The position numbers were made by a program, and so were the translations under genes. A DNA stretch of 64,000 bases from DAOMFB01 sp963721385 (lineage in GTDB: Bacteria > Acidobacteriota > Thermoanaerobaculia > UBA5066), in assembly GCA_963721385.1 (NCBI GenBank), contig CAVRJB010000013.1:1000263-1064262 (forward strand), written 5' to 3'. Below, piece by piece: positions 42,362 through 50,937 of the stretch (positions are counted from its first letter, which is position 1; each line of letters starts with the position of its first letter). The notes below the pieces were generated by a model. It was not told where the DNA came from, searched no databases, and was given only the letters and a program-made list of their open reading frames with translations.

Positions 42362-43546
42362 CTAATACGACGGTGAGGCGTCCCCGCGATTCCGGGGCGA
42401 GCCACCGGACGGGCCCGCGCCGTAGACCGGCACCCGGACGCCGAGTGCGTCGAGCCGCGCCACGACGGCCGCGCGCAGCTCGGGCAGCCCGTCTCCCGTG
42501 GCCGCGGAGATCCGGAGGTCCTCGCCGGCGGGGACGAGGCCCGGCGCGAGGTCCATCTTGTTGTAGGCGAGAAGGACCTTCTCCTTCGGGACGCCGAACT
42601 CCGCGATGAGCTCCTCGGCCACGGCGCGCTGCTCGTCGGCCTGGGGCGACGAGGCGTCCACGACGTGGACGAGGAGGTCGGCGTCCTCCACCTCGGCGAG
42701 CGTCGACCGGAACGACGCGACGAGGGTGTGCGGGAGTTTCCGGAGGAGGCCGACGGTGTCCGTGACGACGATCGCCCGCCCGCCCACGCCGTGCAGCCGC
42801 GCGTGGCGGGGGTCGAGCGTGGCGAAAAGGCGGTCCTCGGCGAACTCAGCCGACGACGTCAGGCGGTTGAAGAGCGTCGTCTTCCCCGCGTTCGTGTAGC
42901 CGACGAGGGCGACGACCGGGACCTGTCGCATCCGCTTCCGGCGAACGACGCGCCCCCGCTCGATCCGCGACAGCTCCTCCTTGAGCGTCGAGATCCTCCG
43001 CCGGATCTTCCGGCGGTCGAGCTCGATCTTCCTTTCGCCGGCGCCGCCCCGGAAGGCGCCGCCGCCGCGCTGCTGCGCGAGGCTCTCGCCCCCTCCGGCG
43101 AGGCGCGGCAGGAGGTACTCGAGGCGGGCCAGCTCGACCTGCGTCATCGCCTCTCGAGAGCGGGCCCGCGCGGCGAAGATCTGGAGGATGACGCCCGGCC
43201 GGTCGAAAACGTGCGTCGGGAGCGCCTTCTCGAGGTTCCGGACCTGCGACGGCGAAAGCTCGTCGTCGAAAACGGTCCAACCGACGCCCTGTGCGCGCGC
43301 AAGCTCGGCGAGCTCTTCCACCTTGCCCTTCCCGACGTAGGTCGCCGGGTCGGGAGACTTCCGCTCCTGAAGCGCCCGGGCCACGACCTTTCCGCCGGCC
43401 GTGTCGACGAGCCGCTCCAGCTCGTCGAGGTGGTCTTCGGCCGCGGTACGGCTCACCTGCCGGCCGTAGACGCCGACCAGGACGGTCCGGTTGCTGCGGG
43501 GCCGCGGCTCCTCCGCGGCGGCCGCGGATTTCGGCGTCGGCTTCAC
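42362..43546 (-). CDS. hflX: GTPase HflX
   Basis: 394 residues. N-terminal HflX domain (YVGKGKVEELAELA, FDDELSPSQVRNLE), coiled linker with a Gly/Gln-rich QQRGGGAFRGGAGE stretch, then G domain with VALVGYTNAGKTTLFN, DTVGLLRKLP and AYNKMDL. Binds 50S subunits and rescues heat-stalled ribosomes. GTG start. The C-terminal ~15 residues are Gly/Ser/Pro-rich. Divergent from the TIGR02757 gene through overlapping -10 elements. Confidence 0.94.
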   Translation of the reverse strand: MKPTPKSAAAAEEPRPRSNRTVLVGVYGRQVSRTAAEDHLDELERLVDTAGGKVVARALQERKSPDPATYVGKGKVEELAELARAQGVGWTVFDDELSPSQVRNLEKALPTHVFDRPGVILQIFAARARSREAMTQVELARLEYLLPRLAGGGESLAQQRGGGAFRGGAGERKIELDRRKIRRRISTLKEELSRIERGRVVRRKRMRQVPVVALVGYTNAGKTTLFNRLTSSAEFAEDRLFATLDPRHARLHGVGGRAIVVTDTVGLLRKLPHTLVASFRSTLAEVEDADLLVHVVDASSPQADEQRAVAEELIAEFGVPKEKVLLAYNKMDLAPGLVPAGEDLRISAATGDGLPELRAAVVARLDALGVRVPVYGAGPSGGSPRNRGDASPSY

Positions 43547-43555
43547 GCGCAGAGG

Positions 43556-43561
43556 ATGCTA
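43556..43561 (-). promoter_or_regulatory. -10-like hexamer TAGCAT, 9 nt before hflX
   Basis: Minus-strand TAGCAT, nine bases, then GTG 43546. It overlaps the plus-strand TAGCGT at 43560-43565; the pair shares a CTAG centre and looks bidirectional. Confidence 0.42.
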
Positions 43562-43565
43562 GCGT
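43560..43565 (+). promoter_or_regulatory. -10-like hexamer TAGCGT, 7 nt before start codon
   Basis: TAGCGT, seven bases, then ATG 43573 of the TIGR02757 gene; leaderless-type spacing. Confidence 0.42.
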
Positions 43566-43572
43566 ATCGGCG

Positions 43573-44484
43573 ATGGCACGGACCTGCCGCCCTGACCTCC
43601 CCCGGCTCGGTGCGAGGCTCGACGCGCTCCGCGAGGAGTGGCGCGGGCGGCGCCTCGACTCCGACCCGCTCCTCTTCCCCCACCGGTATCCCGATCCCGC
43701 GGACCGCGAGGTCGTCGCCTTTCTGGCCGCGTCGCTCGCGTTCGGCCGGGTCGCGTCCATCAAAGCGTCCGTCGGGCGGATCCTGGCCGCCCTCGGGCCG
43801 ACCCCGGCTTCCTTTCTCGACGCGTGGGACGAGCGGCCGATCCCGGAGCTCGCGCACTTCGTCCACCGGTGGGTCACAGGCGAGGACGTCGAGGAGTTTC
43901 TTCGAATGGTGAAGAGGGCGCGGCGCTCACACGGCTCCCTCGGCTCGCTCTTCGAAGAGGGAGATGCCGGAGGGAGCGACTTCGTTGCCGCCCTTTCTTC
44001 CTTTCACAGAAGTCTTCTTTCTCTCTCCCCTCGCGTCAGCGCCCCCTCGCGAGGAGTCCGGTTCCTCCTTCCCTCCCCCGACGGCCCGTCGGCCTGCAAG
44101 CGCTCGCACCTCTTCCTCCGCTGGATGGTTCGCAAGGGCGACGTCGACCTCGGCCTCTGGGCGGGCGGCCGCTTCTCGCCGGCGCGGCTCCTCCTCCCGA
44201 TGGACACGCACGTCCACCGGATCTCCCGCTACCTCGGCCTCACGGTGCGGAGGACGCCCGACCTCGCCGCCTCGCGGGAGGCGACGGCGTGGCTCGCGCG
44301 CCTCGCCCCCGCCGACCCGGTCGGCTACGACTGGGCCCTCTCCCGCCTCGGGATCCTCGCCGAGTGCGTCAGCGAACGAACCCGCCGCCACTGCGAGCGC
44401 TGCGCCCTGGCCCCGGTTTGCCGCGAGCGGATCGGGCCTCTCGCGCGTTCCCGCCAGGACGAGGAGACAATCACCCCGCCATGA
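43573..44484 (+). CDS. TIGR02757/DUF2400 family protein with putative 4Fe-4S loop
   Basis: 303 residues. Features of the family: DPLLFPHRYPDPADREVVAF, a central LFLRWMVRKGDVDLGLW and MDTHVHRISRYLGL. The C-terminus has four Cys spaced C-x8-C-x2-C-x5-C (AECV...HCERCALAPVC), close to the endonuclease III iron-sulfur loop (C-x6-C-x2-C-x5-C), and the preceding helices resemble an HhH-GPD fold. A DNA-glycosylase-related role is inference. Stop overlaps the TlpA-like ATG. Confidence 0.85.
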   Translation: MARTCRPDLPRLGARLDALREEWRGRRLDSDPLLFPHRYPDPADREVVAFLAASLAFGRVASIKASVGRILAALGPTPASFLDAWDERPIPELAHFVHRWVTGEDVEEFLRMVKRARRSHGSLGSLFEEGDAGGSDFVAALSSFHRSLLSLSPRVSAPSRGVRFLLPSPDGPSACKRSHLFLRWMVRKGDVDLGLWAGGRFSPARLLLPMDTHVHRISRYLGLTVRRTPDLAASREATAWLARLAPADPVGYDWALSRLGILAECVSERTRRHCERCALAPVCRERIGPLARSRQDEETITPP

Positions 44485-45092
44485 TCGACAAGAAGAGTGT
44501 CCCCATCGTCGTCGCCGCCGCGGTCGTCGCGGTGGCCCTCGCCCTTCTGGCCAAGGATTCGCTGAAGGCGCCCGTGGTCGTCCGGCCGATTCCCCCGGAA
44601 ATCCGGATGGAGCCGCTCCCAAGGCGGGCGCCGGACCTGCCGAAGCTCGTCGAGCTCCCGGGCGGCGGCACGCGCGACCTCGGAAAGCCGCCAGGTGACA
44701 GGATTCTCGTCCTCCACTTCTGGGCCACCTGGTGCGCCCCGTGCGTCGAGGAATTTCCTGGCGTCGTCGCCTTCTGGAAGGAGTTCAAGTCGAACCCGAA
44801 AGTCGAGCTCCTGACGGTCTCGGTGGACGAGGGCTGGCCGGCAGTGAACAGCTGGCTGAAGAAAGCGGGGGCGGCCTCGATCCCCGTCGCCCTCGACCCG
44901 AAGCGACTGACCGCGAAGGCATTCGGGACGGAGAAGTTCCCGGAGACCTATGTCCTCACGGCGGACGGCACCCTGCTCGAGCGGTACGAGGGGGCGATCG
45001 ACTGGAACTCCCCGGGGTTCCGGCAGCAGATCGCAGACTTCGCCGCGGTCGCCTCGAAGCCCCAGAAGATCCCGAAGGCCCCGAAAGGCTGA
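44481..45092 (+). CDS. TlpA-like membrane-anchored thioredoxin-fold protein
   Basis: 203 residues. N-terminal helix (about 8-26) anchors a periplasmic thioredoxin domain with active site FWATWCAPCVEEF and the cis-Pro region KFPETYVL. Probably reduces periplasmic disulfides, for example in cytochrome c or oxidase maturation. ATGA overlap with the TIGR02757 gene. Confidence 0.9.
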   Translation: MIDKKSVPIVVAAAVVAVALALLAKDSLKAPVVVRPIPPEIRMEPLPRRAPDLPKLVELPGGGTRDLGKPPGDRILVLHFWATWCAPCVEEFPGVVAFWKEFKSNPKVELLTVSVDEGWPAVNSWLKKAGAASIPVALDPKRLTAKAFGTEKFPETYVLTADGTLLERYEGAIDWNSPGFRQQIADFAAVASKPQKIPKAPKG

Positions 45093-45185
45093 GGCCGGAC
45101 GGGAACCTTTTCCGGGAAGAGTCCGTTAGATCTCTTCGAGACCCGCCCGGACCCCGAACCGACATCCCGTGGGTGGGGAGGAGCC

Positions 45186-45776
45186 ATGAGAGAACTCCGC
45201 GCCGCCGTCAACGCCGCCTTCCTGTTCGTCGTCTTCCTCTTCGTCTGGGGACTCCTTCGGCCCGGGCACGCGGTCTCGAGCGCCCACGGACCGCGGTTCG
45301 TGAGGGTGCAGATCGAGGATCTCAGCCGGGGGCACCAGCACCCCGACCGGGTCGCCTTCTCGGTCCCCTACGGCTTCCTCCGCGGCGGGTTGAAGTTCGC
45401 CAGTCTCGGACGCCTCCGCCGGGAGATGGACCTCCATATCAGCGGCTCGATCGCCGAGGCGGAGGAGATCAAGGCGATCTGGGCCGAGCTGTCGGAGAAG
45501 CCGGATGGGACGCCCGTCGTCCGGACGCACGACTTCGAGGAGATGACGTTCACGAAGCAGGGGGCCATCGTCACCGTCGTCGTCAGGAAAGACCCGTCCG
45601 AGGCCGACGGGGAGATCGTGACGATCCGCATTCCCGCCACTCTGATCTCGGCGGTCGCCTCCGACGGGAAGAGCTTCGACGCCGAAGCGATCCTGTCGGA
45701 ACTCCGTTCCCTCGATCGCGGCGAGCTTCTCGACGTGAAGGCCAAGGACGCCCACGTCCGGGTCTGGATCGAGTAG
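45186..45776 (+). CDS. Hypothetical membrane-anchored protein
   Basis: 196 residues, not recognised. One N-terminal hydrophobic helix (about 8-24) then a soluble region, probably periplasmic. The soluble part has a segment IPATLISAVASDGKSFDAEAILSEL and ends LDVKAKDAHVRVWIE. A GGGGAGGAG site lies just before the ATG. The 93 bases upstream hold no clear promoter. The stop abuts the stop of the opposing gene. Confidence 0.68.
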   Translation: MRELRAAVNAAFLFVVFLFVWGLLRPGHAVSSAHGPRFVRVQIEDLSRGHQHPDRVAFSVPYGFLRGGLKFASLGRLRREMDLHISGSIAEAEEIKAIWAELSEKPDGTPVVRTHDFEEMTFTKQGAIVTVVVRKDPSEADGEIVTIRIPATLISAVASDGKSFDAEAILSELRSLDRGELLDVKAKDAHVRVWIE

Positions 45777-46319
45777 CTACTCGTCCTCGAACGGATCCCG
45801 TCCCAGCTCCTCGATGAACCTGTCGAGGCGGTACTGGCACGGGCCGAAGACGAACCGCATCTCGCCGTTCTCGCAGACCACGTCGCGCACGTGCACGGAG
45901 AGCTCGGGCGGGAGGAACGGCGCCAGGTTCACGACCAGGACGCGCTCCGCAGGGTAGAAGAAAGCGCGCCCGTCGGGCTGATGCTCGACGACCTTCCGGA
46001 TCACCCAGTTGGGGATCGGGACGAATCCGAAGACCGTCAGGTCGACGATGGCGAACCCGAGGTAGCCGTCCTTGAAGCGGAGCGACTCGAGGTGGCTCTT
46101 GAAGAGGACTCGGATTCCCTTCCGGAGCCGGACCGTGAGACCGAGGCGGCCGTTCTCGGGCTCGACGAGGATCTGGTCGATCTCGGGCACTTTCCGCGTG
46201 GCTTTCCGCGCCGCCTCGTTCAGCGTGATCGCGTCGATCGCCACGACGAGGCCCTCCCAGCGGACCGTCAGGGACGGCAAGTCCACCGGGGGAGCCTGAG
46301 GCCAGCGCGTCGAGCTCAC
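45777..46319 (-). CDS. Conserved hypothetical protein at end of lptD operon
   Basis: About 180 residues, unrecognised. Beta-rich, alternating segments such as GLTVRLRKGIRVLFKSHLE and GYLGFAIVDLTVFGF, and FYPAERVLVVNLAPFLP, recall lipid-binding TULIP/DUF2993-like folds, but this is only an impression. GTG 46319 chosen; TTG 46355, ten bases after ubiA, is an alternative. As the last gene after lptD, the kinase fusion and ubiA, it may act in envelope lipid handling. Confidence 0.6.
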   Translation of the reverse strand: MSSTRWPQAPPVDLPSLTVRWEGLVVAIDAITLNEAARKATRKVPEIDQILVEPENGRLGLTVRLRKGIRVLFKSHLESLRFKDGYLGFAIVDLTVFGFVPIPNWVIRKVVEHQPDGRAFFYPAERVLVVNLAPFLPPELSVHVRDVVCENGEMRFVFGPCQYRLDRFIEELGRDPFEDE

Positions 46320-46365
46320 GGCGCCATGAGAAACCCCCGGGACGCCCGGCGTCAAGTCGGATCGC

Positions 46366-47352
46366 TCAGCGGACGACGTAGGCGACCGCGAACCCGACCT
46401 GCGCCGTCATGAGCATCAGGTACATGTGGGTCCACGACGGGTGGTTCTCGGTGGTCGACAGCTCGTCCGGGTTCCGGGCGAGGAGCCAGACGGTGTAGCT
46501 CCCCCACAGCGCGAGGAGGAGCCCGAGGGCGACGAGGAGCGTGTGGTTGCCGGTGAGGAGCGGCCGCTCCGGCGCCGCCGGGTCCGGGAGAAAGACCGCG
46601 AGCGCGAGGAGGATCCAGGGGAGGACGAAAAAGGGCGCGATGATCGCGACCGCCTTCCGGTTGCCGTACAGGACCGGCAGCGTCCGGCAGCCGCCGGCCC
46701 GGTCCCCGGGGACGTCGCTGAAGTCCTTCGTCGAGCTCGCGCCGACGAGAAAGAGCATGAAGAGCGAGCCGATGGCCCACGGCTCCCAGCATCCCGCCGA
46801 CGCCACGAGCGTCCAGCCCGCCACCTTCAGCCAGCAGCCGCGCGGAAGGGCGATCGTGACGTTCGCCCAGATCCCGAACCGCTTCGTCCTTCCGAACGCC
46901 GGCACCGAATAGACGAGGGTCGCGAGGAAGCCGCCGAGGAAGAGATAGAAGCACTGGTGCCGGGGCAGCGGCGCGAGGGCCCGCTCGAGGAACCCGCCGG
47001 CGGAGGGGACGACGATCCACCAGACGGGGACGAGGGCGAGCCCGTAGAGCCAGGCGGCGAGGCGCCAGGCCGACGCGACCGAGGCCTCCCCTGTGACGAT
47101 CGGCCGGTCGGGCTTGTTGACGCGGTCCACCTCCAGGTCCGTGATCTGGTTCAAGACGTTCGACGCCGCGTTCAGGAGCGACGCGCACAACGAGCCGAAG
47201 GCGACGACGAGAAGGAGGCCGAGCGTCACGCGGCGGGCCGGGTCGGGGTTGTGGGCGCTGCCGAAGGCGCAAACCGCCCCCGAGAGGATGCCGAGGAGCG
47301 GCGGCAGGAGCGTGAAGGGGCGGGTGAGGCGGACGGCGGTGGCCAGCGTCAT
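46366..47352 (-). CDS. UbiA-family prenyltransferase
   Basis: 328 residues, about nine transmembrane helices. First Asp-rich motif NVLNQITDLEVDRVNKPDRP (N65, D72, D76), second KDFSDVPGDRAGG. Such enzymes attach an isoprenoid diphosphate to an aromatic or other acceptor. The first motif is closest to the homogentisate phytyltransferase/ChlG-like branch rather than UbiA sensu stricto. ATG overlaps the stop of the kinase/DUF92 fusion, which could supply the prenyl diphosphate. Acceptor unknown. Confidence 0.88.
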   Translation of the reverse strand: MTLATAVRLTRPFTLLPPLLGILSGAVCAFGSAHNPDPARRVTLGLLLVVAFGSLCASLLNAASNVLNQITDLEVDRVNKPDRPIVTGEASVASAWRLAAWLYGLALVPVWWIVVPSAGGFLERALAPLPRHQCFYLFLGGFLATLVYSVPAFGRTKRFGIWANVTIALPRGCWLKVAGWTLVASAGCWEPWAIGSLFMLFLVGASSTKDFSDVPGDRAGGCRTLPVLYGNRKAVAIIAPFFVLPWILLALAVFLPDPAAPERPLLTGNHTLLVALGLLLALWGSYTVWLLARNPDELSTTENHPSWTHMYLMLMTAQVGFAVAYVVR

Positions 47353-48701
47353 GCCGCACCCCCGGCGAGAGGCAGGAGGAGCAGCGCCACGAGCGCGCCC
47401 GCGAGCGTGTTCAGGAAGTTCAGGACGTGGCCGTTCGAGACCCGCCAGGGCGCGCCTTCCCGCCCGAGAAGGCTCTCCACGACGGTCCCGGCGGACGCCG
47501 CGGCGACGACGAGAGCCGCGGCCGGGAACGGGCCGATCCACGAGAGACCCGCGGCGGCGGCGGCGACGAGCGCAGCGGCGGCGAGGCCGGCCGCCGTCCC
47601 GGCGACCGAGACCGCGCCGTCGGTGCCGGGCGGGACCCGCCGGAAGTCAGGGAGCAGCACCGTGGGGGTCCGGATCGCCTGTCCCACTTCGGTCCCCATC
47701 GTATCCATCAGCGCGGTCGCGAGGGCGGCGGCGGCGGCGAGGCGCCATGCTGCGGCGTCGCCGGGCGACAGGCCGGCGATCGCAACGCAGAACGCGGCGA
47801 CCGAGACGTTGGCGAAGACGTTCGCGGCCCCTCGCCGCCCGCCCGCCTCCTCGGCCTTCCCCATCGCTTCCTTTCGCCTCCGTCCAAAGCGCGTTGCGAG
47901 CGTCCCACCGAGGAAGAAGATCCAGAGGAGGGCGTAGGCCGGGAACCCGCCGAAGGCGAAGACGACGGAGCCGAAGGCGAAGCCCGCGACGGCGCCCGAC
48001 GGCCGGACGACCCGGAGCGCTCCGGCAATGGCGGCGACGGCGGCGTTGAGCGCGAGTCCGGCGAGCGCCCGCCGCGTTCCGCCGCCCGAGATGAACGCCG
48101 GCCACCCCGGGAGCGTTGCAAGGAGCGCGGCAAGGGTCCCCGCGCCGACGAGCGGCGCGAGAAGGTTGTCGTTCAGCTCGGATGGCAGGCTCTCGACCGC
48201 CGCGCCGACGAGCGCCGCGCCGAAGACGCAGGCGATCTCGCCGGCCGACGGGGCGCTCCCCCTGACGAAGCCGTAAAGGACGGCCGCCGACGCGCCGCCG
48301 AAGAGGACGTACGCGGCGAGCCCGGCCGCGCTCTTGCCGCGGTTCCACGGGAGACGCGGGCCGGCGAGCGCCATCCCCGCGAGCGTGGCCGCCCCGTCCC
48401 CGAAGGCGAGGAAGGCCCAGCCGGCCGCGGCGACCTCGAGCCGGCCGTGGAAGAGGAGGATCAGCGCGAGGACGACGCCCGGGTAGAGGACGATCCCCAG
48501 CGAGTGCGTCCGGCCGGCCTCGTCCTCCCGGAGCAGCGCCCGCCCGCCGAGGCGTGGAAGGACGAAGAGATTGAAGGCGAGCGCCGCGACCGCCGCGAGG
48601 GCCGCTTCCCGCCAGCTCAGGACGGGAAGGAGGAGGGCGAAGAAGCCCGAGCCGACGTGGACGGCCTTCCGCTTCCACTCGGCCGCCGGGATCGCCGTCA
48701 C
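47349..48701 (-). CDS. Fused isoprenol kinase (VTE5/dolichol-kinase-like) and DUF92 (VTE6-like) protein
   Basis: 450-residue polytopic membrane protein. N-half (about 1-215): RKAVHVGSGFFALLLP, AFGDGAATLAGMALAG, LPWNRGKSAAGL and ESLPSELNDNLLAPL, the CTP-dependent polyprenol/phytol kinase pattern. C-half (about 225-450) is DUF92: RRGAANVFANVSVAAF, MDTMGTEVGQAIR, RRVPPGTDGAVSVAGT and NFLNTLAGALVALL. In plants and cyanobacteria VTE5 phosphorylates phytol and the DUF92 protein VTE6 phosphorylates phytyl phosphate; here both seem fused. GTG overlaps the lptD stop; the stop overlaps ubiA. Confidence 0.8.
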   Translation of the reverse strand: MTAIPAAEWKRKAVHVGSGFFALLLPVLSWREAALAAVAALAFNLFVLPRLGGRALLREDEAGRTHSLGIVLYPGVVLALILLFHGRLEVAAAGWAFLAFGDGAATLAGMALAGPRLPWNRGKSAAGLAAYVLFGGASAAVLYGFVRGSAPSAGEIACVFGAALVGAAVESLPSELNDNLLAPLVGAGTLAALLATLPGWPAFISGGGTRRALAGLALNAAVAAIAGALRVVRPSGAVAGFAFGSVVFAFGGFPAYALLWIFFLGGTLATRFGRRRKEAMGKAEEAGGRRGAANVFANVSVAAFCVAIAGLSPGDAAAWRLAAAAALATALMDTMGTEVGQAIRTPTVLLPDFRRVPPGTDGAVSVAGTAAGLAAAALVAAAAAGLSWIGPFPAAALVVAAASAGTVVESLLGREGAPWRVSNGHVLNFLNTLAGALVALLLLPLAGGAA

Positions 48702-50935
48702 CAGAGGCTCCCGGTGAAGTCGAGGAAGCTGCCGACGTTCCGGAGCGTGAGGGCGATTCGATAGTCCTGCGACGGCACGCTGCCGACGCGGATGTTGCGG
48801 TATTCGGCGAGGATCTTGAAACAAGGGTGCTCGTACGTGACGAGCGTCCGCGACTCGAGCATCCGGCCCTGCGAGATGTCGTAGTTCGCCTGCACGTCGA
48901 GACGGAGGAGCTTCGGCAGGATCGGCATTCCGCCGTAGACACGGATCTGGGTCGAGGTCGTCGACGGGGAACCGGCCGGCGGCGGCGGCAGGATGACGGG
49001 ATTGCTCGAGAAGAGCGACAGCGCCAGATTGCTCTCCTTCCCCGTGAGGATCGCCGTCAGGCTCGCCGAGGTCAGCTGCCCGACCTGGAGGTCCCACGAC
49101 GCGCGCGCGTCGAGGTTCACCGCCGACGAGGCGTTCACGCGCAGGATGGCGTTCAGCGGCCCGTCGCTGTTCTGGTACGGGGAGGGCCCCGCGGGGGTTC
49201 CCTCGCCCGGCAGGCGGAAGAGATGGGAGCGGTTGAACTCGAGCGACGCGATCTCGCGCGTGCTCCCCTGCTTCTCCTTCGCGAGGAGGCGCTGGACGAG
49301 GGCATAGGTGATCGAGTTGGTCCCGGCGAAGACGTCCACCTCGTCGAAGATCGGCGTCCGCGAGTAGTCGGTGATGTTGCTCTCGTACTCGTAGTCGATC
49401 CGGGGCTCGATGACGTGCTTGACCTTCGTGATGTTGCCCCAGGCGACGTCGTAGACGCGCGAGAACGAGGGGCCCGTCAGGTCGACGGCGGCGCTTCCGA
49501 AGAACCGGTTGTAGGGCTCGTCGACGAGCGCGGTCTGGGTCTCGTTCACCGACTTCGTGTAGGACGTCAGGCGGGCGCCGGCCGTCGCCTGCAGCGACAA
49601 CCAGGGGGCCACCGGGAGCGGCGCCGAGACCTTCGGGAAGAGGTCGAACCGGCCGTACGTCCCCGACGGCTGGTTCACCCCGCGGACGACGTTCAGGAGG
49701 TCCACCTGTCCCTGTCCCTCGACGAAGAGGGTCTGCCCGAAGAGGGGCGTCGGGCGGAGAAAGGCCTCCACTGCCGGCCGGCGCTCCAGGGTGACGTAGG
49801 TGTCACCGAAGAGCGCCTTCTCGTGAGACATCCGGAAGTTCACGGCGACGGGATCCGGGCTCCAGGTCACGAAGCCCTGCGACTGGACGCTCCGCGTCGA
49901 CGCGAGCGCGAAGTCGCGCTCGAAGCTCTGCCAGAAGTTCAGGTCCGAGAACCAGAACCAGTTCACGACGCCGCGGAGGTTCTTGCCGAGGTCGTCGCTC
50001 ACGATCGTGCCGAAGGACTTCCACTTCCAGCCGCCCGCATCCGGATCCCAGACCGTGTAGCCGAGGGCGGCGATCCGTGTCCCCACGGAAGGCTGCGCGC
50101 GGAACTCCGCGCCGCCGCCGTACCACCCCTTTGTCCAGACGTCGGCCGAGAACGTGGCGTCCACCGAGCGCGAAATCGCCCAGAAGTACGTCATGCCGAG
50201 GTAGAAGCCGCGCGTCGTGTTGTAGCCGAGGCCCGGCACGAGAAACCCCGACGCACGGTCGCGCATGGCGGGCCAGAGGATGTAGGGCGAGTAGAGGAGC
50301 GGCACGCCGCCGAGACGAAAGGTCGTGTCGGTGAGGTGGACGTACTCCTCCAGCGTGAAGCGGGCCTTCCGGACGCGAAAGTACCAGGCGGGGTTGTCGC
50401 CGTCGCAGGAGGTCACGAGGCCGTCGGTCAGGGTGTAGCTCCGGGTCCCGACCTTTGTGATCCGGGCCCCCTTCAGGTGAACGCCTCCCTCGAGGTCGAT
50501 CGTCCCGTTCGTGACGACGCCGATCCGCTGCGCGACGTCGAGGTCGAGCCGGTCGCCGCGGAGCCGCGAGCCGCCCTGCTCGAGAACGACGTCCCCCTCG
50601 GCCACGAGGGTCTTCGCCGCAAGGTCCGCCCACACTTTTCGCGCCTCGAGCCGGATGTCCTGATAGGTGACCGTGAGGACCTTGCCGGGCGGCGCCTCCG
50701 CCTCCCAGGTCGACTCGCCGACGAAGGTCTGGCGGCCCGGAGTCCCGCCCGGCTCGCCGGCGGGGATGACGACGTCGAATTTCCCGCCCGCCTCCGGCGT
50801 CCGGAACTTCAGCTCGAAGTGCGGCCGCTCCTTGAAGCGGCTCGCGAAGGGGTCGTTCTCGAAGGTCGTCTGCGCGAGAAGGGACGGGGCGAGGGCCAAG
50901 AGAAGGAAAGGCGCCGCGCCTCCCGGGACGCGCAA
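48698..50935 (-). CDS. lptD: LPS-assembly protein LptD-like outer membrane barrel
   Basis: 745 residues. TTG 50935 gives an ideal signal peptide (RVPGGAAPFLLLALAPSLLA). An OstA-like beta-jellyroll (ARKVWADLAAKTLVAEGDVVLEQ read in parts) is followed by a large barrel starting near PLLYSPYILWPAMRDRASGF, the LptD hallmark. Inserts lipopolysaccharide into the outer leaflet. TGA of scoB lies two bases before the TTG; longer upstream starts would overlap scoB in another frame. End in Trp (FTGSLW) fits an outer membrane barrel. Confidence 0.88.
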   Translation of the reverse strand: MRVPGGAAPFLLLALAPSLLAQTTFENDPFASRFKERPHFELKFRTPEAGGKFDVVIPAGEPGGTPGRQTFVGESTWEAEAPPGKVLTVTYQDIRLEARKVWADLAAKTLVAEGDVVLEQGGSRLRGDRLDLDVAQRIGVVTNGTIDLEGGVHLKGARITKVGTRSYTLTDGLVTSCDGDNPAWYFRVRKARFTLEEYVHLTDTTFRLGGVPLLYSPYILWPAMRDRASGFLVPGLGYNTTRGFYLGMTYFWAISRSVDATFSADVWTKGWYGGGAEFRAQPSVGTRIAALGYTVWDPDAGGWKWKSFGTIVSDDLGKNLRGVVNWFWFSDLNFWQSFERDFALASTRSVQSQGFVTWSPDPVAVNFRMSHEKALFGDTYVTLERRPAVEAFLRPTPLFGQTLFVEGQGQVDLLNVVRGVNQPSGTYGRFDLFPKVSAPLPVAPWLSLQATAGARLTSYTKSVNETQTALVDEPYNRFFGSAAVDLTGPSFSRVYDVAWGNITKVKHVIEPRIDYEYESNITDYSRTPIFDEVDVFAGTNSITYALVQRLLAKEKQGSTREIASLEFNRSHLFRLPGEGTPAGPSPYQNSDGPLNAILRVNASSAVNLDARASWDLQVGQLTSASLTAILTGKESNLALSLFSSNPVILPPPPAGSPSTTSTQIRVYGGMPILPKLLRLDVQANYDISQGRMLESRTLVTYEHPCFKILAEYRNIRVGSVPSQDYRIALTLRNVGSFLDFTGSLW

Positions 50936-50937
50936 CG

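Noticed and set aside
45093..45185. Possible terminator or promoter in the gap after the TlpA-like gene
   Set aside because: Short imperfect repeats only, and no hexamer pair at proper spacing.
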